DNA from: Candidatus Omnitrophota bacterium
GTDB lineage: Bacteria; Omnitrophota; Gorgyraeia; Duberdicusellales; 4484-171
Assembly (NCBI GenBank): GCA_003644405.1
Contig: QNCE01000083.1
Coordinates: 1-5,463, forward strand
Length of the DNA stretch: 5,463 bases
Direction: 5' to 3'
Every line of letters begins with the position of its first letter. Positions within the stretch are counted from its first letter, which is position 1. A program made the translations under genes and the position numbers. Shown one piece after another: positions 1-5,312 of the stretch. The notes under the pieces are model-generated. The model was not told the DNA's origin, made no database searches, and saw only the letters and a program-made list of their open reading frames with translations.

Positions 1-1572
1 AATAGCATAAATTTGTTCTCCAACGAGAACTAACATAGCTTTTATAATAGCTAGAGTTAAAGGTAAAGTAAGAATAAATTTTGTTCCCTTCCCTCGTTGA
101 GTCTCTAAATCCAATCTTCCTCCCAGAGCATCCAACTTGTTGCGTACCACATCTAATCCCACTCCTCGGCCTGATACATCAGTCACTTTCTCACTGGTAG
201 AGAAACCAGGCGTAGTAAGGATATCTAAAATCTGGCGATAGTCATTTTTGGAAACCTCTTGAGGAGAAATTAGTCCTTTCTCTGCTGCAGTAGCTACCAC
301 CTTATCTACATCTATCCCTCTCCCATCGTCACTAATCTCTATTATAATATGGCCCTTCTCTCGGGATACTTTGATGAGGACTTTGCCCCGAGAAGGTTTA
401 CCTACCTTTCTTCTTTCCTGAGGAGTCTCTATCCCATGGTCTATAGCATTCCTAATAAGGTGTATTAAAGGATCTCCTATCTCATCTAAAACTACCCTAT
501 CTAACTCTATCTCACTACCCACTATATCTAAATCTACCTCTTTACCCTCCTTACGAGACAAATCCCTAACAATGCGAGGAAAGTTATCTAAGATATAAGA
601 AATGGGCAGAAGCCTCATCTTCAATGCCTCATCCTGAAGAGAAGAAACTAACCTCTCGATAAGATAAGTAGTCTCCTCTAAAGCTGTATAATCCTTGCTT
701 ATTACAGTCTGAGTAAGTCTACTTTTAGCAATAGCCAGTTCCCCCATCAGATTCATAACCTTATCTAATCGCTCTACAGGAATTCTCATACTCTGTATTT
801 TTTTAATATAAGAAGTAGCTTTTCCTCTTTTTTTCTCTGCTTTTTCGGCAGAGGGAGTGAATTTAGAAACTTTAATCTCCTTAACCTCTAAGACCTTAGA
901 AACTTCTTCTTCGATTTTCTCTGGTAGTTCCTTAGTAGCTAAAAAGAAATGAAATGAGTTTCCAAATGTACCGTCTTTCAACTTGTCTTCAGAAGGAATA
1001 ACCTGGACTATTTGACCTAACATTCTCACTCTCTTAAGAATAAGAAAAACTCTAGCTCCCTTAAGAAGACAATCATCTTGCAGAGTCACTTCGCCTTTCA
1101 AAAGTTCCTTATTCTCCTCCTTTAACTTTTTAATATACTCCTCATCTATGGGGATTGAGTATTCCTGAGGAATTTGAGGATATTCTTTTCTCTCTCCTTT
1201 AGAGACTAAACTACTTACCCTTACTAAATAGGAAGGGATATCTACAGATATAGGTTTCTCTTCTCTTAACTCCTCTACTACAGTAGTAAAAGCATCAATA
1301 CTTTCAAAAACAATATCCATTATCTCAGGAGTTAAAGTTGATTTACCAGCACGAAAATTATCGAAAGCGTCCTCCAAATGATGAGCAAACTCTGCTAATT
1401 CCTTATACCCCATAGTTGCTGCCATCCCCTTAAGAGTATGCATATGTCGGAATATCTCGTTTATTGATTGTTCATCTTGAGGATTTTTTTCTAAATTAAC
1501 TAAAGCTTTATTTATTTCCTTTAGATACTCCTGGGACTCACTGAAGAATAGCTCACGATAATTCTTTTCCAT
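1..1572 (-). CDS. cheA: Chemotaxis histidine kinase CheA (partial, C-terminus beyond window edge)
   Basis: CheA is the cytoplasmic kinase of chemoreceptor arrays; it autophosphorylates on a histidine and passes phosphate to CheY. The visible part is 524 residues, read in frame to base 1 without a stop. P1 (Hpt) spans about 1-110, with the phosphorylated His45 in HTLKG. A P2-like CheY-docking domain lies at about 165-230, followed by a Lys/Glu-rich linker to about 258. P3 (dimerisation) spans about 262-330. P4 (ATPase) spans about 331-505, with the N box at 371-382 (HLIRNAIDHGIE), G1 at 415-421 (DDGRGID), the F box near 453-459 (TTPGFST), G2 at 468-474 (GRGVGLD) and a GKGT element at 494-497. 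P5, which binds CheW and receptors, begins near 507 and is cut off. The ATG lies 6 bases after the cheC stop with no clear Shine-Dalgarno, suggesting translational coupling. Identity is secure. Confidence 0.97.
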   Translation of the reverse strand, partial: MEKNYRELFFSESQEYLKEINKALVNLEKNPQDEQSINEIFRHMHTLKGMAATMGYKELAEFAHHLEDAFDNFRAGKSTLTPEIMDIVFESIDAFTTVVEELREEKPISVDIPSYLVRVSSLVSKGERKEYPQIPQEYSIPIDEEYIKKLKEENKELLKGEVTLQDDCLLKGARVFLILKRVRMLGQIVQVIPSEDKLKDGTFGNSFHFFLATKELPEKIEEEVSKVLEVKEIKVSKFTPSAEKAEKKRGKATSYIKKIQSMRIPVERLDKVMNLMGELAIAKSRLTQTVISKDYTALEETTYLIERLVSSLQDEALKMRLLPISYILDNFPRIVRDLSRKEGKEVDLDIVGSEIELDRVVLDEIGDPLIHLIRNAIDHGIETPQERRKVGKPSRGKVLIKVSREKGHIIIEISDDGRGIDVDKVVATAAEKGLISPQEVSKNDYRQILDILTTPGFSTSEKVTDVSGRGVGLDVVRNKLDALGGRLDLETQRGKGTKFILTLPLTLAIIKAMLVLVGEQIYAI

Positions 1573-1578
1573 AACGAT

Positions 1579-2184
1579 TTAAATTTCGGTAGCTTTAAGA
1601 AGAACCTCCAAGCCTTTAGGATTGGGCAGGAGAAAAAAATGTCCAATAATTTTTGTTGTGGCTTCGCTAAATTCTGACTTTATAAGTAAAGCGTAAGGAG
1701 AAACATTACTCAATTCTATAAGAATGTAATCTACCATTGCCCCTGCCATATCTTCAATAATCTCGGGAACAGTGGGAACAAGTCCCCACTTTACGAATAC
1801 AGAAAGTGCCCCCAGGTAAGCGTTGGCTAAAATTACTCCTATCTCTTTAAGAGCCGAACGCTCCATATCAGTTATTACTCCTCCATTAGATGGTTTTCTA
1901 TCAGTTAACAGAGAAGCTAATTCTAACGCATCCTTGTGGGAAAAGATAAGAAGGATTATACTAGGAAAGTCGCCTAAAATTCTTACTATCAATCCTACGA
2001 CCAGTTTTTCTTCTCCTACAATTTGAGGAACTTTCTCCACAGGAAGAAAGTAAATTTCGGGAACATTTATTTCTATTTTCTTGTTGGTGAGCTGAGATAA
2101 AGCAGTAGCGGCGTTACCTGCGCAGATATTACCAATTTCTCTTAAAGCGTCTTTTTGAAACTCATTGAATTTTATCTCTTCCAT
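1579..2184 (-). CDS. cheC: CheY-P phosphatase CheC
   Basis: CheC dephosphorylates CheY-P; in Bacillus and Thermotoga it also partners with the deamidase CheD, which is not seen here. The protein has 201 residues, normal for CheC, and shows the two-fold internal repeat of the family. The first site matches the signature [DS]-x3-E-x2-N-x22-P exactly: Asp12, Glu16, Asn19, Pro42, within EIGNICAGNA. The second repeat has Ser110, Glu114 and Pro140 at the right spacing, but the position of the essential Asn is Val117 (EIGVILANAY), so this site is probably inactive. CheX (one site) and FliY (extra domains) are less likely because both repeats are present and there is no extra domain. The ATG starts one base after the cheY TAG stop and has no recognisable ribosome binding site, pointing to coupled translation. 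Confidence 0.95.
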   Translation of the reverse strand: MEEIKFNEFQKDALREIGNICAGNAATALSQLTNKKIEINVPEIYFLPVEKVPQIVGEEKLVVGLIVRILGDFPSIILLIFSHKDALELASLLTDRKPSNGGVITDMERSALKEIGVILANAYLGALSVFVKWGLVPTVPEIIEDMAGAMVDYILIELSNVSPYALLIKSEFSEATTKIIGHFFLLPNPKGLEVLLKATEI

Positions 2185-2185
2185 G

Positions 2186-2575
2186 CTATTTATTTTCTGA
2201 AGAAATAATTTTCTTTATTACCTCCAGGAGTTTCTCGGCAGTAAAAGGCTTAATCACAAAATCTTTAGCCCCATAAGCTAAAGCTTCCTGGACTAATCTT
2301 CTATCTCCCAAGGCAGAAATGATCACAATTTTTGCCTCAGGGTCAAAGGTTATAATTTCCCTTACTGCACTAATCCCATCCATTTCTTCCATCATAGGCA
2401 TTACAATATCTAAAGTAACCAAATCTGGTTTAAGTTCTTTATACTTCTGTACTCCTTCCAAAGCATTAGATGCCTCTCCACAGATTTCAAAACCTGCCTT
2501 TACTAGAATATCCCTTATAAGATTCCTCATAAATAAAGCATCATCAACTATCAATACCCGCTTTTTTTCCATCAT
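2186..2575 (-). CDS. cheY: Chemotaxis response regulator CheY
   Basis: This is a single receiver domain of 129 residues with no output domain. In chemotaxis it is phosphorylated by CheA and then binds the flagellar switch. Acidic-pocket residues are Asp11 and Asp12, the phospho-acceptor is Asp56 (TLDIVMP), the switch Ser is Ser87 (IISALG) and the conserved Lys is Lys109 (IKPF). The N-terminal VLIVDDALFMR resembles Thermotoga-type CheY. One oddity: between Met59-Pro60 and the conserved Met65-Asp66-Gly67 there are four residues (MMEE) where CheY proteins normally have one, a three-residue insertion in the beta3-alpha3 loop. Two consecutive ATGs are possible starts (2575 and 2572). The first is chosen because it lies 11 bases from the Shine-Dalgarno, closer than the second. 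CheY begins the cheY-cheC-cheA block, 42 bases after the acyl-CoA dehydrogenase. Confidence 0.96.
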   Translation of the reverse strand: MMEKKRVLIVDDALFMRNLIRDILVKAGFEICGEASNALEGVQKYKELKPDLVTLDIVMPMMEEMDGISAVREIITFDPEAKIVIISALGDRRLVQEALAYGAKDFVIKPFTAEKLLEVIKKIISSENK

Positions 2576-2585
2576 TACTTATTAT

Positions 2586-2593
2586 ACCTCCTT
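2586..2593 (-). promoter_or_regulatory. Shine-Dalgarno of cheY
   Basis: AAGGAGGT on the minus strand is a near-perfect match to the anti-Shine-Dalgarno. The GGAGG core ends 11 bases before the first cheY ATG. It is the only strong ribosome binding site in the cheYCA block, since cheC and cheA have none I can recognise. Confidence 0.8.
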
Positions 2594-2617
2594 CTTAAAA
2601 ATCCACAATAAAAAACT

Positions 2618-3778
2618 TTACTTAGTGTACTTTTTTATAAGATTTAGAGCGATTATATTCTTCTGAATCTGGTTGGTCCCTTCATATATCTGAGTAATCT
2701 TAGCATCACGCATAAATTTTTCCACACCATACTCACGCATGTAGCCATAGCCTCCGAAAATCTGCACAGCCTCGGTAGTAACTTCCATAGCAACATCAGA
2801 AGCAAAAAGCTTTGCACAAGCAGAGGCTGCTCCCACATCCTTTTTACCTCTATCTATCATAGAAGCGACAGCATAAACCAAACTTCTTGCTGCCTCTACT
2901 TTTGTAGCCATATCCGCCAACATCCACTGGATTCCCTGAAAAGAAGCGATAGATTTACCAAACTGGACTCTTTTATGGGCATAGTCTACAGCTAACTCTA
3001 ACGACCCTTGAGCAATACCTACTGCTTGAGCAGCTACTCCCGGTCGAGATTGATCAAACGTTTTCATAGTAACAATGAATCCTATACCTTCTCTTCCTCC
3101 TAAAAGATTCTCTGCAGGAACTTTTGCTTCGTTAAAGATAAGCTCCCTGGTAGAAGAAGCTCTTATTCCCATCTTCTCTTCTTTTTTGCCGAATTCAAAA
3201 CCCTCGGCTCCTTTCTCTATAATAAAAGCAGACATTCCTCTCGGTCCTCTCCTTTTGTCAGTAACAGCAATCACAGTATAAATATCTGCTTCTCCTCCGT
3301 TAGTAATAAAATGTTTAGTACCATTAAGAATATAAGAATTACCTTCTCTCCTTGCAGTAGTCTTTACTGCTGCAGCGTCAGAACCTGCTTCTGGCTCAGT
3401 AAGGCAAAAAGCAGCCAATTTTTCTCCTGAAGCAATACTAGGCAGATACCTTTTTTTCTGCTCTTCGCTACCAAATAAAAGAATAGGAAACATACCCAAG
3501 AAAGAAGCAGCATAAGAAGCAGCAATTCCTCCATCTATACGAGAAATTTCTTCAGTAGCGATACACAACTCAAGTAATCCTCCCCCCATTCCTCCATACT
3601 GTTCGGGAATACATATCCCAAAAAGATCAGATTGAGCTAATACTTCCATAATGGAATGGGGAAACTTTTCTTTTTCGTCAAACTCTCTCGATACCGGCTT
3701 AATCTTCGTTTCAGCAACCTGCCGACATAGGTCTTTAAGCATTAACTGTTCTTCGGTTAACTGATATTCCACAAACAT
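2618..3778 (-). CDS. Acyl-CoA dehydrogenase (short/medium-chain type)
   Basis: This is an FAD-dependent cytoplasmic enzyme that makes the alpha-beta double bond of an acyl-CoA and passes electrons to electron-transfer flavoprotein. Its 386 residues are the usual family length. The order is an N-terminal helical domain (about 1-120), a beta domain with the first family signature CLTEPEAGSD at 125-134, and a C-terminal helical domain. The latter carries RVQFGKSIASFQ and the second signature from Gln339 to Arg357 (QIFGGYGYMREYG). Glu366 in IYEGTNQIQ is at the catalytic-base position of short- and medium-chain enzymes. Substrate chain length cannot be told from sequence, and no thiolase, enoyl-CoA hydratase or ETF gene is in view. 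The ATG follows a strong GGAGG by 6 bases, and the gap to the upstream acetyltransferase is 14 bases, consistent with one transcript. Confidence 0.96.
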   Translation of the reverse strand: MFVEYQLTEEQLMLKDLCRQVAETKIKPVSREFDEKEKFPHSIMEVLAQSDLFGICIPEQYGGMGGGLLELCIATEEISRIDGGIAASYAASFLGMFPILLFGSEEQKKRYLPSIASGEKLAAFCLTEPEAGSDAAAVKTTARREGNSYILNGTKHFITNGGEADIYTVIAVTDKRRGPRGMSAFIIEKGAEGFEFGKKEEKMGIRASSTRELIFNEAKVPAENLLGGREGIGFIVTMKTFDQSRPGVAAQAVGIAQGSLELAVDYAHKRVQFGKSIASFQGIQWMLADMATKVEAARSLVYAVASMIDRGKKDVGAASACAKLFASDVAMEVTTEAVQIFGGYGYMREYGVEKFMRDAKITQIYEGTNQIQKNIIALNLIKKYTK

Positions 3779-3792
3779 CTCCCGCCTCCTTC

Positions 3793-4251
3793 TTAGGAAC
3801 TAATCTTTAAAATAAGCGCTTTCTCTTTGCAATGAGGAAAATAAGGACAAGTTACACATTCACTCCAAATCTTATGAGGAAGTTTTTCTTTAGATATCTT
3901 TTTAAAACCTAACCGTCTAAAAAAAGCCCCTACAAAAGTTAAAGCGAAAACTCTCTTAATACCCAAAGATTTAGCCTCTTCTATACATGCATGGACTAAC
4001 TTCTTCCCTATACCCTTTCTTTGATACTCTTTAACTACCACTAAAGACTTAATCTCTGCTAAATCCTCCCATCCCACAATATGAAGAGCACAAGTACCGA
4101 CAATTCTTTTTTTTTCTTGGTAAACCCAAAAGCTTCTAATATGCTCGTAGATATAGTTGAGAGAGCGGGGGAGAACTTTTCCTCTCTTTGCCCAAAATGC
4201 TATAAGACGGTAAATTTTTTCTGCATCGGTAACTTTTGCCTTCCGCAACAT
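3793..4251 (-). CDS. GNAT-family N-acetyltransferase, ArgA-like (COG1246 type)
   Basis: This 152-residue protein is a single GNAT domain. The acetyl-CoA pyrophosphate-binding loop is Gln77-Arg-Lys-Gly-Ile-Gly82 after beta strand 4 (AEIKSLVV). FFRRLGF at 110-116 is the typical late-GNAT segment. Stretches such as LPRSL (27-31), CALHI (54-58) and LPHKIW (124-129) resemble the short ArgA-like acetyltransferases, some of which are stand-alone N-acetylglutamate synthases acting at the first step of arginine synthesis. A C-terminal cysteine cluster, Cys132-x2-Cys135-Pro-x-Phe-Pro-x-Cys141, is also typical of that group as I recall it. No arginine genes are in view, so the substrate is an inference. 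The ATG is 4 bases beyond the stop of the upstream barrel gene, and its AAGGG ribosome binding site overlaps that stop, which implies co-translation. Confidence 0.88.
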   Translation of the reverse strand: MLRKAKVTDAEKIYRLIAFWAKRGKVLPRSLNYIYEHIRSFWVYQEKKRIVGTCALHIVGWEDLAEIKSLVVVKEYQRKGIGKKLVHACIEEAKSLGIKRVFALTFVGAFFRRLGFKKISKEKLPHKIWSECVTCPYFPHCKEKALILKISS

Positions 4252-4255
4252 GCCC

Positions 4256-4804
4256 TTAAAAGAAAAAAGAAAAACCTATCAAGGCTAAGTTAGTTTCTAT
4301 CCCTTTATTGGGTCTTTTAGTCCCGGCGTTGGAAAGATGTCGGTAGCGGTACTCTAAGCTTATTGCTGAGTTTTCACTGACAAAGTAGTGAAAACCTGCT
4401 CCTATCTGAGGCAAGAAATTATACTGACTACCCTGCTCACGGGTATGCTGGCTCATATAAACAATCCCTACACCTCCCTTAATGTAAGGCTTTATATTCT
4501 TGGTAAAATTGAATTTGTATTTAGCAAGAAAATTTAATCCTCCCTCTAAATTCGTATCAGGTTGCACTATTAAAGTGGTAAACAACTCCACAATAAAACT
4601 TAAGCGAGATTTTCCTTTTAAGCTTACTTTATTTAAAACTTCTTGGGAGGAAAAGTCAAATGAGAAGAAAAAAGGTATCCCTATGTAATCTTGCTTTTCA
4701 TCTAAAGAAGCAGAAAGGTAACCGGTAAAAACCTCTATCCCTTCCAAACAGAACCCTCTCAGAGGAATAAAGATAAAAAAAAGAACAGCTAACGTCTTTT
4801 TCAT
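4256..4804 (-). CDS. pagL: PagL-like lipid A 3-O-deacylase (outer-membrane beta-barrel)
   Basis: PagL removes the 3-O-linked acyl chain of lipid A at the outer membrane. This 182-residue protein has an N-terminal signal peptide (Lys2-Lys3, a hydrophobic core to about residue 15, likely cleavage near residue 19). Alternating amphipathic strands follow, and the C-terminus is a phenylalanine-rich beta-signal (GFSFFF). Near the end, RYRHLSNAG at 153-161 and PNKGIE at 165-170 carry His156, Ser158 and Glu170. The spacings of 2 and 14 equal those of the His126/Ser128/Glu140 triad of Pseudomonas aeruginosa PagL, as I recall that enzyme. A TTG at 4807 would add one residue, but the GGGAG ribosome binding site is only 3 bases from it and 6 from the ATG, so the ATG is chosen. 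Overall similarity outside the motif is weak by eye; a barrel of unknown function is the alternative. Confidence 0.83.
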   Translation of the reverse strand: MKKTLAVLFFIFIPLRGFCLEGIEVFTGYLSASLDEKQDYIGIPFFFSFDFSSQEVLNKVSLKGKSRLSFIVELFTTLIVQPDTNLEGGLNFLAKYKFNFTKNIKPYIKGGVGIVYMSQHTREQGSQYNFLPQIGAGFHYFVSENSAISLEYRYRHLSNAGTKRPNKGIETNLALIGFSFFF

Positions 4805-4810
4805 CAACTT

Positions 4811-4818
4811 CTCCCTTT
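4811..4818 (-). promoter_or_regulatory. Shine-Dalgarno deciding the pagL start
   Basis: AAAGGGAG on the minus strand ends 6 bases before the ATG at 4804 and 3 bases before the in-frame TTG at 4807. The spacing favours the ATG as the true start. Confidence 0.7.
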
Positions 4819-4830
4819 CTTTAAGAACTA

Positions 4831-4859
4831 ATTTTAAACTTTAAACTAAACTGTGTCAA
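4831..4859 (-). promoter_or_regulatory. Sigma70-type promoter upstream of pagL
   Basis: On the minus strand there is a perfect -35 hexamer TTGACA (4859-4854), a 17-base spacer and the -10 hexamer TAAAAT (4836-4831), one mismatch from consensus. Transcription would start near 4824, giving a leader of about 20 bases that contains the pagL ribosome binding site. It lies in the 90-base gap after the response regulator, the largest in the window. It is therefore the likely start of a pagL - acetyltransferase - acyl-CoA dehydrogenase - cheYCA transcript. Confidence 0.75.
4833..4851. repeat. Short tandem repeat in promoter spacer (TTTAAAC x2 plus partial)
   Basis: On the plus strand TTTAAAC occurs twice in tandem, followed by TAAAC. 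The array covers most of the -10 hexamer and the spacer of the pagL promoter. It could be a small operator-like repeat or simply AT-rich sequence; nothing else in the window matches it by eye. Confidence 0.5.
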
Positions 4860-4894
4860 ACGCTTTTTCCTTATCAAATGAGGTAAGAGAAAAG

Positions 4895-5269
4895 TTACTT
4901 TCCCCCCAAAACCTTATCTACCACCTCTATTAATTGCTCAGGAGTAAAGGGTTTAGCTAAGAATTGATACTTCCTCCCTGAGGGATAAAGCCTTCTTATC
5001 TCTTCTTCTCGGACTAAACAAGTGAGGAATATAACTGGAATCTTTTTGGTCAAGAAATCTTCTTGAAGGCTTTGAGCCATGGTAGTTCCATCCATTACGG
5101 GCATAAGGATATCCAGGATAATTAAATCGGGAAGGAGCTGTTTTGCCTTCCTTAACCCCTCTTCTCCATTACAGGCGCCTATTACTTGAAAACCTTTCTG
5201 GGTAAGAATGCGTTGTATTGCCTCTATGATATGGGGTTCGTCATCTACCACTAAAACTTTTTTTCCCAC
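4895..5269 (-). CDS. Stand-alone receiver-domain response regulator
   Basis: This is a single receiver domain of 124 residues with no DNA-binding or enzymatic output domain. The pocket is complete: Asp9 and Asp10 (VVDDEP), phospho-acceptor Asp53 (LDILMPVMDG), switch Thr83 and Lys106 (AKPF). The alpha4-beta5 region (REEEIRRLYPSGRKYQF) is unlike cheY, so its partner is probably different; no histidine kinase adjoins it. The upstream in-frame GTG at 5278 would add three residues, but it is part of the ribosome binding site GGGAGGTGA. The GTG at 5269 lies 8 bases beyond the GGAGG core and gives a classic MGKKVLVVDDEP start, so it is preferred. The gene sits 43 bases after the MscS-type channel gene and may share its transcript. 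Its function beyond phospho-signalling is unknown. Confidence 0.93.
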   Translation of the reverse strand: MGKKVLVVDDEPHIIEAIQRILTQKGFQVIGACNGEEGLRKAKQLLPDLIILDILMPVMDGTTMAQSLQEDFLTKKIPVIFLTCLVREEEIRRLYPSGRKYQFLAKPFTPEQLIEVVDKVLGGK

Positions 5270-5274
5270 ATTAT

Positions 5275-5283
5275 TCACCTCCC
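5275..5283 (-). promoter_or_regulatory. Shine-Dalgarno deciding the response-regulator start
   Basis: GGGAGGTGA on the minus strand closely matches the anti-Shine-Dalgarno. Its GGAGG core (5282-5278) is 8 bases from the GTG at 5269. The alternative GTG at 5278 overlaps the motif and cannot be served by it. Confidence 0.75.
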
Positions 5284-5312
5284 TACCAAAATTAAATTTC
5301 TCATTTTATTAT

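Noticed and set aside
1823..2026. Plus-strand open frame of 67 codons.
   Set aside because: It is antisense to cheC, whose conserved motifs are in the other strand; no ribosome binding site or recognisable protein.
2597..2640. T-rich stretch after the acyl-CoA dehydrogenase stop as an intrinsic terminator.
   Set aside because: There is a run of T on the coding strand but no stable GC-containing stem before it.
2319..2666. Plus-strand open frame of 115 codons.
   Set aside because: It runs antisense across cheY and the end of the acyl-CoA dehydrogenase gene, both firmly identified; the product looks like no known family.
3075..3281. Plus-strand open frame of 68 codons.
   Set aside because: It is antisense to the acyl-CoA dehydrogenase gene and has no family features.
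4081..4688. Two plus-strand open frames (4081-4293 and 4500-4688).
   Set aside because: They are antisense to the acetyltransferase and pagL genes; their length is expected by chance opposite AT-rich genes.
4284..4804. Reading the barrel protein as a lipoprotein because of Cys19 near the end of the signal peptide.
   Set aside because: The preceding residues (Leu-Arg-Gly-Phe) do not fit a lipobox, which needs small residues just before the cysteine.
4868..4893. Possible hairpin (CTTA...TCATTTGA...TAAG) after the response regulator as a terminator.
   Set aside because: The stem is only 3-4 base pairs with a bulge and a 2-base loop, is AT-rich, and has no U-run after it.
5275..5304. A 9-codon open frame (MRNLILVGR) between the channel gene and the response regulator, preceded by GGAGG.
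   Set aside because: It is very short, the GGAGG is 12 bases away and is explained by the Gly-Gly codons at the end of the channel gene, and the frame has no regulatory-leader features.
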